Shown: one piece after another, positions 19,295 through 28,817 of the stretch
Position numbering within the stretch: the first letter of the stretch is position 1
How the letters are laid out: each line of letters opens with the position of its first letter
Assembly (NCBI RefSeq): GCF_024124765.2
Contig: NZ_JAMXSR020000002.1
Coordinates: forward strand, 519,001 to 583,000
DNA from: Sphingomonas sp. H160509
GTDB lineage: Bacteria; Pseudomonadota; Alphaproteobacteria; Sphingomonadales; Sphingomonadaceae
Direction of reading: 5' to 3'
DNA length: 64,000 nt
Position numbers and translations under genes: made by a program
The notes under the pieces: model-generated
What the model was told of the DNA's origin: nothing
Database searches by the model: none
What the model saw: the letters and a program-made list of their open reading frames with translations, nothing else

Positions 19295-19681
19295 ACCATT
19301 CCCCTTACGCGTTTCGAAGCGGGGCATGGCATCCTGCGGCGACGGTTTTATGCGACTTATGTTGCAGGTGCGTCATAAAGACGGGGGGCGGGGAGTGATC
19401 GCTTGGGCGGTCAGGCTGCTTGACGATAAGTCCGACATAACGGAAACTTTGACAAGTCGAGCGCCGCCAGAGCGGGTGCTTGCGGCACTCACATTATCTT
19501 CCGCAGTGCAGCGAAAAACTGCCCGATGGGCATGGGGACCCGCATCAGACCTTCCAGTCATGGCGGGGTTGGCCACGCTAGATTGTCGCGTCGGACCGGT
19601 CGCGAATGCGTGACCCCTGTCTCGCGACCGTCCCGCCGTTCGACGAGGGGCATCGCACCCTCGTCGAACGGCGCAGCGCTA
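19295..19681. other. 387-base gap between PAP2-autotransporter and helicase genes
   Basis: Holds the promoter side of the PAP2-autotransporter gene and the hairpin after the helicase gene (19635-19672). Plus-strand open frames here show no family features and lack good ribosome sites. Nothing else is recognised. Confidence 0.5.
19635..19672 (-). terminator. Terminator-like hairpin after the DEAD-box helicase
   Basis: GCCGTTCGACGAGGG (19635-19649) pairs perfectly with CCCTCGTCGAACGGC (19658-19672): a 15-bp stem with an 8-base loop, 9 bases beyond the helicase stop at 19682. The U tract is missing, but the length and position make a transcript end very likely. Confidence 0.6.
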
Positions 19682-20972
19682 TCAGGCGGCCTTCGCGGCC
19701 ATCCGTGCGGCCAGCTTTTCTTCCTCGGTCCAGACCTTACGCTCGCGCGGTGCCTTCGCCGGCTTGACCTGCTTGACCGGGCCGCCACCCAGCACGGGCG
19801 CGCGCTTGGTCGAATGGCGTGCCACTTCGCAGTGCCATTCGTGATCGTCCTGGACGGTCAGGGTGCGACCGATCTCGCGCTCGACGTCGTGCAGCCAGGC
19901 GCGCTGTTCGGCATCGCACAGCGTGATCGCGAACCCGCTGCGACCGGCGCGACCGGTGCGGCCGATCCGGTGGACATAGCTTTCCGGGAGGCTGGGCAGG
20001 TCGTGGTTGAACACGTGCGTCACGGTGTCGACGTCGATCCCGCGCGCCGCGATATCGGTCGCGACGAGCACCTGGACCGTACCGGCGCGGAAGGCGTCGA
20101 GCGCACGCTCGCGCTGGCCCTGCGACTTGTTGCCGTGGAGCGCCTCGGCGGTGATGCCGGCCTCGCCGATGAACGCGCAGACGTCGTTGGCGATGTTCTT
20201 CTGCAACGTGAAGACGACCGCCTGGCCCATGTCGGGGGTCTTGAGCAACGCGAGCAAAGCCGCCTTCTTGTCGGTCGCATCGAGGAACATCACCGACTGG
20301 TCGATCCGGTCGACGGTGGTCGAAGGCGGGGCGATCTCGACCTTCGCCGGATCGCGCAGCAGGCTCTCGGCCAGCGCCGCGATCGACTTCGGCATGGTCG
20401 CAGAGAACAGCAACGTGTGGCGATCCGTCGGCAGCGTCGCGACGAGCCGCTCGATCGGCTTGGCAAAGCCCATGTCGAGCATCTGGTCGGCTTCGTCGAG
20501 CACCAGCGCCTCGAGCTGCGACAGGTCGCAGAGTCCCTGATCGACCAGATCGAGCAGGCGACCCGGTGCGGCGACGATGATGTCGACCCCGGCTTCGAGC
20601 GCCTTGACCTGATGGAACTGGCTGACGCCGCCGAAGATCGTCATCACGCTCGGCTTCAGATGGCGACCAAAGCTCTCGAACCCGGCGGCGATCTGCGACA
20701 CGAGTTCACGCGTCGGCGCGAGTACCAGGATGCGCGCGCCGCCCTTGGGTGCAGGGCGGGGGGTCGGCAGCGAGGCGGTGGAGCAACGGCAGCGCGAAGG
20801 CGGCGGTCTTGCCCGTGCCGGTCTGCGCCATGCCGAGCATGTCGCGCCCCTGCAGCAACATCGGGATCGACTGCGCCTGGATCGGGGTAGGGTGGGCATA
20901 GCCTTCCTCAGCTAGCGCCTGCAGCAAAAACGGCGCGAGGGAGAGATCGGCAAAGGTCATGGTCATGGTCAC
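19682..20972 (-). CDS. DEAD-box ATP-dependent RNA helicase, RhlE-like (one frameshift)
   Basis: RNA helicase of about 429 residues. All core motifs are visible in order: a Q motif with [18 protein letters not shown] (motif I), APTRELVSQ (Ia), APGRLLDL (Ib), LDEADQML (II), FSATMP (III), [11 protein letters not shown] (V) and [10 protein letters not shown] (VI). The C-terminal tail is short and basic. The frames before and after motif Ia are joined by removing one G from the six-G run at 20758-20763. GTG at 20972 is favoured as start because GGAGG lies 6 bases before it; ATG codons at 20966 and 20960 follow in frame. Such helicases unwind structured RNA, for example during ribosome assembly or cold growth. 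A long hairpin follows the gene. Confidence 0.9.
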
Positions 20973-21119
20973 GCGGCGCCTCCAGCGCTGAGCTAAACTG
21001 CGCCTTGTAGGCAAGCATCTTGTGAGCGCGGGCTGGTAGGTGCGATGCTGCACTGCGTCAATGTTGAAAGCGAGACGCGAGTGGTCGCAGGGAAGCACTG
21101 CCCCAACCCGACCGCAGCG

Positions 21120-22070
21120 TCATTGGCCGGGTTGCTGATCCCGCCAGATCCAGCGCAGCACGTCAGGCAGGATCGATCCGCCGTCGGCGTCCGAATGCAT
21201 ACCTTCGGTCCAGGCATGGTTGATGTCGTACCGCGGCCCCGCGTGCTTTTCCGCGTCCGCATGCGCATTGGCCCATTCGAGCGCTTTCAGCATCTGCTGG
21301 TTCGCGAGGAACCAGTTGCCGTGCTCGTTATCCAGGTCGTTGCGTCCGTCCTGAAGGAAAACACGCAAGGGGCGGATTGCGCTTTTCCGGATCAGGCCGG
21401 GATAGGTATCCCCGCCATAGGCCAGCGGCGTTCCGTCCGGACCGAGTTTCAGACCGATCGAGGTATAGCTGCCGATGAAGCTTATCACGTTGCCGAACGC
21501 GTCCGGATGGCGCCATGCGACCGTCCATGCGGCGATCGCACCACTCGACGTGCCGCCGATCGCGCGCCGCTTCGGATCCGCCGAAAACCGCCATCGCCGC
21601 GCCACGGCGGGCAGTAACTCTTCCAGTGTCATCCGGGCATAGGCGTCGGAAACCGCGTCATACTCCTCCGGCCGATGGTCCGGGTTCTGCATGCCGAGCG
21701 TATCGGGATACCGGGCGGAGACATTCCCCGGCGTGACGAACACGCCCAGCGTCTGCGGAATGGCCTTCTGCACGATCAACGCATCGAGAACCGAGGGAAG
21801 CCTCAACGAACCTTCCGGATTGACCGCGCGCTGGCCATCCTGGAACAGCAGTAGATTAGGTGGCTTCGACGCGTCGTAGCCCGTTGGCACATACACCCAA
21901 TAGCGCCTGACCGTGCCCGGATAGACCCGGGAATGGAGTTCGAACGGACCCTCGACCCTGCCGTGCGTCAACGAAGTTCGCGCCACGGCGTCGGCCACCC
22001 TGACGGCAGCTACCGACGTGGTACCCGATGCCAGCGCCAGCAACATCGTCGCCATGATGATCGTCCGCAT
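21120..22070 (-). CDS. Secreted esterase, enterochelin-esterase-like (alpha/beta hydrolase)
   Basis: Putative esterase of 316 residues, of the type shared by enterochelin esterase Fes and S-formylglutathione hydrolase. A signal peptide (MATMLLALASGTTSVAA) is followed by RRYWVYVPTGYD and LLLFQDG. The nucleophile elbow GGTSSGAIAAW (Ser near residue 181) and a C-terminal His in GMHSDADGG complete the fold. The catalytic Asp is likely in FLQDGRNDLDNEHG. It would act in the periplasm or outside. It stands alone between the helicase and the TetR gene, with no iron-uptake gene next to it, so enterochelin hydrolysis is unlikely to be its exact role. A carbohydrate-ester substrate is possible because many carbohydrate esterases share this fold. 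Confidence 0.78.
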   Translation of the reverse strand: MRTIIMATMLLALASGTTSVAAVRVADAVARTSLTHGRVEGPFELHSRVYPGTVRRYWVYVPTGYDASKPPNLLLFQDGQRAVNPEGSLRLPSVLDALIVQKAIPQTLGVFVTPGNVSARYPDTLGMQNPDHRPEEYDAVSDAYARMTLEELLPAVARRWRFSADPKRRAIGGTSSGAIAAWTVAWRHPDAFGNVISFIGSYTSIGLKLGPDGTPLAYGGDTYPGLIRKSAIRPLRVFLQDGRNDLDNEHGNWFLANQQMLKALEWANAHADAEKHAGPRYDINHAWTEGMHSDADGGSILPDVLRWIWRDQQPGQ

Positions 22071-22267
22071 CGCCGTACCCCATTGTCACAAGGGGTGTAC
22101 CACAGAGGGAACGACAAGATAGACGAGGTAATCGATCGCGCCCTCGGACCTCCGCCACACTCGCTGCGGTAGCGTAGCGCCGTTAGCCGCGAATGGGTTA
22201 GGTCAGGGCGGTCCATACGACGGACGCGCGCTATCGGAACGCCTGGTGCAAGCGCCGCTTCAGCCCA

Positions 22268-22895
22268 TCATTTGCCGTTGCCGCTGCGAGCGCTTCGGTT
22301 CAGGTCCCACGCCGCCATCGCGTGCCGGATGGCCGCGCGGATCGTTTCTGCAGGGATACCGTCGCGCGCCTGGATCGAAATTCCCAGCACGAGTCCATCG
22401 TACAACGCGACCAAGCCATCGATGTCGACGGCGGGATCGAGATCGCCAGCGTTCACGCCAGCGGTAATACACCGACGCAACGCTTGCCGTGTGGCATCGC
22501 GCTCGATCCGCGTCAGCGCACGCGTCGATGCACTGGCTTCCGACGAGATCGTCGCCGACAGCGTGACCATGCAGCCAGTGGGATGCGCGACGTCGGTCTG
22601 TACCGCTACCGACGCGATCAATGCTTGTTCGAGCCGCGCGCGGGGCGGCAGCCGTTCGTCATCGAGCGCGTCGATGATGCTGCCATGCCGGTCCAGGTAC
22701 CGCGCCAGCGCTTCCCGGTAAAGCGCTTCCTTCGAGCCGAACGCCGCGTAGAAACTTGCCGACGAGATGTCGCCCATCGCGTGGCGCAGCGTCAGCAGCG
22801 ACGCGCCCCTCATACCCGTGCTCCCAGAACAGGTGCATCGCGCTGTCCAGCGCCGCATCCCGGTCGAAACCACGCGGTCGTCCGCTCCGTGCCAT
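22268..22895 (-). CDS. TetR-family repressor of the divergent MFS exporter (one frameshift)
   Basis: TetR/AcrR-type regulator of about 208 residues. The N-terminus MARSGRPRGFDRDAALDSAM leads into the helix-turn-helix, which continues as MGDISSASFYAAFGSKEALY after one G is removed from the GGGG (plus-strand CCCC at 22806-22809). The C-terminal ligand domain carries TGCMVTLSA near its middle, as in the TetR subfamily that governs drug efflux. It is divergent from the MFS gene at 23001, and two similar boxes occupy the 105-base gap. The likely logic is that it represses the exporter and itself until a toxic ligand binds. The ligand is unknown. Confidence 0.86.
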
Positions 22896-22916
22896 AAGTC
22901 TCCGCTCCTGACGTTG

Positions 22917-22986
22917 TGGACTAATCGATCCATTATTCGTTGACAAGCCGCGTTCGGTCGTGGACTGCACTGGACCAGTCGATCCA
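22917..22986. promoter_or_regulatory. Two TetR-type operator boxes in the divergent promoter
   Basis: The boxes TGGACTAATCGATCCA (22917-22932) and TGGACCAGTCGATCCA (22971-22986) match at 14 of 16 positions. Each has inverted TGGA/TCCA ends. They are 54 bases apart, one near each gene start, with a TTGACA at 22940-22945 between them. Binding by the adjacent TetR protein is inferred. Confidence 0.62.
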
Positions 22987-23000
22987 GAAGTGAGTATTCC

Positions 23001-24204
23001 GTGCGTCCAAACCCTATTCCGACCGACGCCGGCGCGAGCGAGACGCTGCCGATCTCCGCCTTGCTGGCGCTGGCGATGACCGGCTTCACCGCGATCCTGA
23101 CCGAGACGCTGCCCGCCGGACTATTGCCGCACATGGCAGCGGGATTGGGCGTATCGGAGTCGCTCGCCGGGCAGACGGTCACGGTCTATGCGGTCGGGTC
23201 GCTGCTCGCGGCGATCCCGCTCACCCTGTACACGCAAGGCTGGCGTCGCAAGCCGACGCTGCTGGTCGCGATCGTCGGGTTCCTGATCTTCAACTGCGTA
23301 ACCGCGGTGTCGACCTGCTACGCGCTGACGCTGGTCGCGCGGTTCATGGGTGGCGTCGCGGCCGGGCTCGGCTGGGGGATCATCGCCGGCTATGCGCGGC
23401 GGATGGTCGTCGCGCCGTTGCGCGGCAAGGCGCTGGCGATCGCGATGGTCGGTACGCCGCTTGCGTTGTCGATCGGCGTTCCGCTGGGGGCGATGCTGGG
23501 CACCACGCTTGGCTGGCGCATGGCGTTCGGGCTGATGTCGATCACGACGCTGGTGCTGATCGGCTGGGTACTCTGGCAGGTGCCGGATTTCCCCGGACAG
23601 CCGGCGGAGGAGCGACTTTCGATCGCGCGCGTCTTCCGCACGCGCGGCGTACGCACCGTGCTCGTCACGCTGTTCGCGTGGATCACCGCGCACAACATCC
23701 TCTATACCTACATCGCGCCGGTCGCCGCGCTCTCGGGCGTGCAAGGCCGGCTCGACCTGCTGCTGCTCGGGTTCGGCGTTGCCGCGCTGGTCGGGATCTG
23801 GGTGACGGGCGTGCTGGTCGATCGGGCGTTGCGGCCATTGGTACTAGTGAGCCTGACGGTGTTCGCGGCGGTGTCGCTCGCGCTCGGGCTGTTTGCAGCC
23901 AGCCCCGTCGTGACGATCGCGGCGACGATCCTGTGGGGCCTGTCGTTCGGCGGTGCCGCAACGCAGCTCCAGACCGCGCTGGCCGATGCTGCGGGCGAGG
24001 GGCGTCGATCTGGCGAACGCGATGCTGACGACGACGTGGAACGGCGCGATCGCCGCGGGCGGGATCGTCGGCGGCGTAATGCTCGATCATCTCGGCGCCG
24101 GGTCGCTCGCCTGGGCCGTGCTGGCGCCGACGTTGCTGGCGCTCGTAATCGCATCGCGCGCCCACCGCCACGCCTTCAAGCCCGGTCCACGGGCATTCGA
24201 TTGA
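23001..24204 (+). CDS. MFS transporter, AraJ-type efflux permease (one frameshift)
   Basis: Inner-membrane major-facilitator exporter of about 400 residues with roughly 12 hydrophobic segments. It includes the loop motif around ARFMGGVAAGLGWG and the early TETLPAGLLPHMA segment typical of sugar-efflux/drug-efflux proteins of the AraJ type. The last two helices lie in another frame. Removing one G from the GGGG at 23999-24002 gives AAGEGVDLANAMLTTTWNGAIAAGG and a complete C-terminus. The start is GTG at 23001. It is divergent from the TetR gene and is followed 34 bases later by an MDR oxidoreductase, probably in the same operon. The substrate is not identifiable. Confidence 0.86.
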
Positions 24205-24238
24205 TGCACCGATCGTACGCCTAACTCAGGAGATTCCG

Positions 24239-25253
24239 ATGAAAGCCTATCAAATCGGCGCGCAGGACGGCATCGACGCGCTCGTCGCGACGACCCGGCC
24301 CGAGCCCGTCGCCGGCCCCGGCGAAGCGCTGGTCGCACCGCGTCTCGTCGGGCTCATCAGCCGCGACGTACAACTCCTGCGCGGTACCTATGGTCCTCGC
24401 CAACCCGAGACCCGCATCCCGATGTCCGAAGGCGTCGGCGAGGTCGTCGCTATCGGGGAGGGCGTGACCGAACTCGCGGTCGGCGACCGCGTCGTCTGCG
24501 GCCATTTCGCAAGCTGGCTGGACGGCACGTTCCGGTCGGACGTCTTCGCGCACGATATCGGCATCACGCATGACGGCTGGCTGGCCGAGCGCATCGTCCT
24601 GCCCGCGGCGGCGCTGGATCCGGGTGCCCGACGCGCTGGCCGATGCCGATGTCGCCGGGCTTGCGTCCGCGGCGCTGACGGCCTGGAACGCGCTGGTCCA
24701 GATCTGTCACGTCGAGGCTGGCGACACCGTCCTGTGCCTGGGAACGGGCAGCGTCTCGCTTGCCGCGCTGAAGATCGCCAAGGCGCGCGGCGCCCGGGTC
24801 GCGATCACCTCGTCCCAAGCTGCAAAACTCGCGACGGCGCGAGCGCTCGGCGCGGACATAATTGTCAACTACCGGACCTCCCCCGATTGGGCAGCCGAGG
24901 TGATTGCCAAGACGGACGGCAAGGGTGCCGACATCGTGATCGACACCGGCGGCGTCGATACGCTGGGCCAGTCGATCGCTGCGGCCGCGGCAAATGCGCG
25001 TATCATCGTCGTCGGCGTGTCGCCGGGCGAGGGGCCGGCGATCCCCGATTATCTGTCGCTCATCGTCAAGAACGTGACGATCCGCGGCATCGCCAACGGC
25101 AGCCGCGCGATGTTCGTCAATCTGCTCGACGCGATGGTGGCGGACGGGATGACGACGGTGGTCGACCGGACCTTCGCCTTCGACGACGCGCCAGACGCCG
25201 TCCGCTACTTCGCCGCCGCCGGGCATCTCGGCAAGGTGATGATCGCGTTCTGA
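24239..25253 (+). CDS. MDR-family NAD(P)-dependent oxidoreductase (one frameshift)
   Basis: Medium-chain dehydrogenase/reductase of about 337 residues. The N-terminal GroES-like domain (MKAYQIGAQDGIDALV, then GVGEVVAIGEGV) is joined to a Rossmann domain with VLCLGTGSVSLAALKIAK and a GADIVIDTGGVDTLGQ segment. The usual zinc-site GHE is replaced by SEG in PMSEGVGEV, so the enzyme is probably zinc-independent, like quinone reductases. The two halves are in different frames. One extra G in 24616-24624 explains this; the repaired sequence reads through VPDALADADVAGL. It follows the MFS exporter and likely shares its TetR control, which hints at detoxification of a carbonyl or quinone compound. Confidence 0.82.
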
Positions 25254-25272
25254 CCGTGCCTGATCGCCGGCA

Positions 25273-26234
25273 TCACGCGATCCTGTCGGCAAAGACGCGA
25301 GGCACGCGGACGACCGTGCCGTGGCGCGCGTTCTCGGGAAACCGGATGCGCGCGCTTTCGTCGGTCCAGTGGACAAAGTCCGTGGTCGATGCGCCGCCGA
25401 AGCGATGCTGCTCGTACACGTCGTAATAGACCATGTTGCGGTCGCCGAGCCGTATCGCCGTCGGTCCCTCCGTCATCGGTTTGGTGAACGGCGCGCTGAC
25501 CGGCCCGAACGGACCGGTCGGCGAGGCCGCGGACCGGCTCACCAGCCACCGCCGCGTCTCGGTGTCGTGCGTCTCGTCCTTGTAGATCAGCCGCAACCCG
25601 CCGTCGGTCAGCCTCAGCCAGGTGAAGTCGATCGAGTCGGTACCGGGATCGAACAGCAACTTGGTCGGTGTGAACGTACGGAAATCCTTGGTGCGCGTAT
25701 AATAAGGGGCGCAGCTTGATCCCTGCGAACTTCTCGCCGGCAGTCGCCCCGAAACGGCCGTCGATGCTGCTCGACCACATGATGACGAAGTCGCCCCGCG
25801 CGCGATCGTAGATCGCCTCGGGCGCCCAGCTGTTGCGGACGCCGACAAAGCCTTTCATCACCGGAATGGTCTGTTGCGGCGACCAGTGCATCAGGTCGCG
25901 CGACGTGGCGTGACCGATGACGGGGCCGAACCAGTCGCTCGTCCAGACGAGATGCCAGAGCCCATCCGGTCCCTGCACCAGGTTGGGATCGCGCATCAGC
26001 CTGTTCTCGCCGACCATCGGCGTCAGGAAGCCGCGACCATTGCCTAGCGCGCGAAAGACATACCCATCGTCGCTGCGGGCGAGCTTGAGCCCCTCGCGAC
26101 CCTCATCCTTGTCGGTGAAATAGCTGAGCAGGAACACGTCGTCCGGCGCGGTACGCGCGGGAGACGGGCAGGGCGGCACACCAAATCGCAGCACCGATAC
26201 CGGCAAGGGCGGTACGCCGGTCGATGAAGTCCAT
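25273..26234 (-). CDS. GH43-like five-bladed propeller glycosidase, secreted (two frameshifts)
   Basis: About 319 residues. The reconstructed N-terminus MDFIDRRTALAGIGAAIW is a signal peptide with Arg-Arg (possibly Tat), cleaved near PVSA, then TAPDDVFLLSYF. The propeller shows MRDPNLVQGPDGLWHLVWTS and SWAPEAIYD, matching the Asp and Glu blades of family GH43 and relatives, then DFTWLRLTDG and TEGPTAIRLGDRN. Two shifts are needed, each removing one C on the coding strand: plus-strand GGG 26159-26161 and GGGG 25706-25709. The gene is tail to tail with the oxidoreductase (20 bases apart). GH43 enzymes cut arabinan or xylan side chains; inactive propeller relatives exist, so activity is not certain. 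Confidence 0.76.
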
Positions 26235-26354
26235 GGTCGAATGCTCCGATACGGCGCGCGCGCCCGAGTTCAGCGGTCAGTGTGACAGCTGAATCGGTCA
26301 TGTAAAGCACGCAGCACTCGGAGCACTTCGCGGCGGGCATAGCCCTACCGCCGA

Positions 26355-27548
26355 TCACGCCCGCATCGCGTACTGGCGGCAATGTTCCAGATACCCGGCC
26401 TCATGGCTTCCCGCCAACGACACAACGCTCTCCCACAGCCAGTTCGGCGCATCGATCGCGCCGCGACGGTCCGCATCGAGCACGCTTGCCCATTCGTGAC
26501 GCGTGTCCGTATCCATCTGACGCGCGTGTGCCTTGCCGACCACGAACGCGAGATACCGCGCCGCCTTTACGGCCTGTCCCGCGCTGAACTGCTCGACCTC
26601 GAGCTTCAGGTCCTGCGGCGACAGTTCGCGAACGAACAGCGACCGATCGAGCGCACGCGCGGCGACCATCCGGCTGCCCAGGTGAGGAGACAGCGCGCGC
26701 GCAGCCTCAACGACGCGGGCCGCCTGGTCGGCCGGCATCTTCGCACCCTTTGCGGTAGGCGCGATCGGTGTCGTCGCTTCCTTCAGGTCGATCAGCGCAT
26801 AGTCCGATCGCCCCTTCGCGTTCTTCAGCCCGACCAGTGCCGCAAACCGCAGCAGCCCAAGCGAGCTGCATCCCTTCATCCAGTAGGCGGCGTCGACCAG
26901 CCGGACGGTCCGGTTCCGGTCCTTCGCGTCGAGCGAGAGAACCAGCGCTGCGACCTCCGGCTCGGTGACCAGTTCGGCGAGCGCATCGCGTTCGGATTGC
27001 TCCAGCGGCCAGAACTTGTCGCCGAGCGGGATCATCGGCTCCTGCGTCGCGAACCGCTCCTTGGCGAGATGCCGCCAGCGGCGTCCCAGCGCGCGGCGCT
27101 TGACGCTGCGGACCGCCTCGGGCTCGGGGCCGGCATCGTTGCTCGCGGGATCGGCCATCGCGCTGGCATAACCGGTGACCATCTCCTCGATCATGTGAGC
27201 GGTCGTCACGCCGGGCAGATCGGAGCCTCGCGCCGCGGTCGCAAGCGACAGCCCGAGGCGGATCAGGTCGTGCGCCGGGTTGCCGATCACCGCCTGGTCG
27301 AGGTCGCGGATCTGGATCGCGATCCGCCCGCCACCATCGTTGATCGGGCCGAGGTTACCAAGATGGCAGTCGCCGCAGATCCAGATCGCCGGCCCCTGCG
27401 GAACGCGTCGCGACGCGGGTGACTCGTCGAGCCATTCGTAGAACTTGGCCGTGTTGCCCCTGACATAGGCATGGGTCGAGCGCGCCATTTTCAGTTGGCG
27501 CTTGGCGGCCAAGATAGCCGGTCGCTCGGCCAGTGTCGGTTTCGTCAT
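26355..27548 (-). CDS. DUF2252 family protein (kinase-like fold)
   Basis: Conserved protein of 397 residues belonging to the DUF2252 family, distant relatives of the aminoglycoside-phosphotransferase/protein-kinase fold. The diagnostic ICGDCHLGNLG (about residues 57-67) followed by IQIRDLDQAVIGNPAHDL corresponds to the HxD..N and DxD catalytic features of that fold. The end is FVVGKAHARQMD followed by a short tail. No signal peptide or membrane segment is present, so it should be cytoplasmic. It is isolated on its strand between the GH43-like protein and the aldo/keto reductase. The substrate is unknown; small-molecule phosphorylation is a guess from fold. Confidence 0.83.
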   Translation of the reverse strand: MTKPTLAERPAILAAKRQLKMARSTHAYVRGNTAKFYEWLDESPASRRVPQGPAIWICGDCHLGNLGPINDGGGRIAIQIRDLDQAVIGNPAHDLIRLGLSLATAARGSDLPGVTTAHMIEEMVTGYASAMADPASNDAGPEPEAVRSVKRRALGRRWRHLAKERFATQEPMIPLGDKFWPLEQSERDALAELVTEPEVAALVLSLDAKDRNRTVRLVDAAYWMKGCSSLGLLRFAALVGLKNAKGRSDYALIDLKEATTPIAPTAKGAKMPADQAARVVEAARALSPHLGSRMVAARALDRSLFVRELSPQDLKLEVEQFSAGQAVKAARYLAFVVGKAHARQMDTDTRHEWASVLDADRRGAIDAPNWLWESVVSLAGSHEAGYLEHCRQYAMRA

Positions 27549-27650
27549 ATCGGTCCTTTATGCCGCGACGGACGGTCCGTCGGGCAGAATATGCTCGTTA
27601 CGCTCGGTGGACTTGATGCGGCCAGAAAACGGTAGCCGGCCACAGATCGC

Positions 27651-28631
27651 TTACGAAAAACCGACGACCGCATGCGGGACATAGGGTTCTTCCAAGCGCG
27701 CGATCTCGCGGTCGGTAAGGCCCAGTTCGAGCGCCGCGATCGCATCGTCGAGATGCGCGGTCTTCGACGCCCCGATAATCGGCGCGGATACCTCGGGTTT
27801 CGCCAGCACCCAGGCGAGTGCCACCTGTGCCCTCGGCACGTCGCGCTCCTTGGCGATCGTCGCGACCGTCTGCACCACCTTGCGGTCCGCCTCGACGGTA
27901 TGCGCGTACAGCGTCTTGCCGAACTCGTCGGTCTGCGACCGTCCGGTGGTCTCGTCCCAGTCGCGCGTCAGGCGCCCGCGGGCGAGCGGGCTCCAGGGGA
28001 TCACGCCGACCCCTTCGGCGTCGCACAGCGGCAGCATCTCGCGCTCTTCCTCGCGGTACAGCAGGTTCAGATAATCCTGCATCGTCGCGAACCGCGTCCA
28101 GCCATTCGCTTCGCTGACGTGCAGCATCGTCGCGAACTGCCATGCGAACATCGACGACGCACCGATATACCGCGCCTTGCCTGCCTTCACGACGTCGTGC
28201 AGCGCCTCCAGCGTTTCCTCGATCGGCACGTCGTAATCGAACCGGTGGATCTGGTAGAGATCGACATAGTCGGTGCCGAGCCGCGAGAGACTGGCATCGA
28301 TCTCGGCCATGATCGCCTTCCGGCTGAGACCAGCGCCGTTCGGGCCCGGACGCATCCGACCGTGCACCTTGGTGGCGATCACCACTTCGTCGCGGCGGGT
28401 GAAGTCCTTGAGCGCACGACCGACGATCTCCTCCGACGTGCCATCCGAATAGACGTTGGCGGTGTCGAAGAAGTTGATCCCCGCCTCGACCGCGGCGCGC
28501 AGGATCGGGCGACTGGTTTCCTCGTCCAGCGTCCACGCGTGATTGCCGCGATCGGGGATGCCGTAGGTCATGCAGCCCAGGCAAAGCCGCGAAACGTCCA
28601 GGCCGGTGCTGCCGAGTTTGGTGTAGTCCAT
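27651..28631 (-). CDS. Aldo/keto reductase
   Basis: NADPH-dependent aldo/keto reductase of 326 residues with a complete catalytic tetrad: Asp in NFFDTAN, Tyr in NVYSDG, Lys in IATKVHG and His in YQIHRFD. The cofactor-binding end shows PIIGASKTAHLDD. Length and motifs fit the group that reduces small aldehydes and includes the YajO/YdjG-like enzymes. The ATG at 28631 begins MDYTKLGSTGLDVSRL, the standard start. It is divergent from the Gfo/Idh/MocA gene with a gap of 186 bases. The specific substrate cannot be read from sequence. Confidence 0.9.
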   Translation of the reverse strand: MDYTKLGSTGLDVSRLCLGCMTYGIPDRGNHAWTLDEETSRPILRAAVEAGINFFDTANVYSDGTSEEIVGRALKDFTRRDEVVIATKVHGRMRPGPNGAGLSRKAIMAEIDASLSRLGTDYVDLYQIHRFDYDVPIEETLEALHDVVKAGKARYIGASSMFAWQFATMLHVSEANGWTRFATMQDYLNLLYREEEREMLPLCDAEGVGVIPWSPLARGRLTRDWDETTGRSQTDEFGKTLYAHTVEADRKVVQTVATIAKERDVPRAQVALAWVLAKPEVSAPIIGASKTAHLDDAIAALELGLTDREIARLEEPYVPHAVVGFS

Positions 28632-28817
28632 GATTCGTCTACCCTCAGAGGTTCACGTGCCGAACGAACGGCACCGCGATGCGGTCCGGTATGATCGGCG
28701 CGATTGCGGAAACGCAGCGTCGCGGATCCCGACGTACGCGGTAAACGCGCGAAGAATGCAACGATCATGGTCGTCCGTCGTTCGCCCTGCATCCCCAAAC
28801 TACACCGAAGGACCGAT

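Noticed and set aside
19526..20890. 454-codon plus-strand frame
   Set aside because: Antisense to the DEAD-box helicase, whose motifs are unmistakable.
24239..25253. Zinc-dependent alcohol dehydrogenase
   Set aside because: The GHE zinc motif is replaced by SEG and no structural-zinc cysteine cluster is seen.
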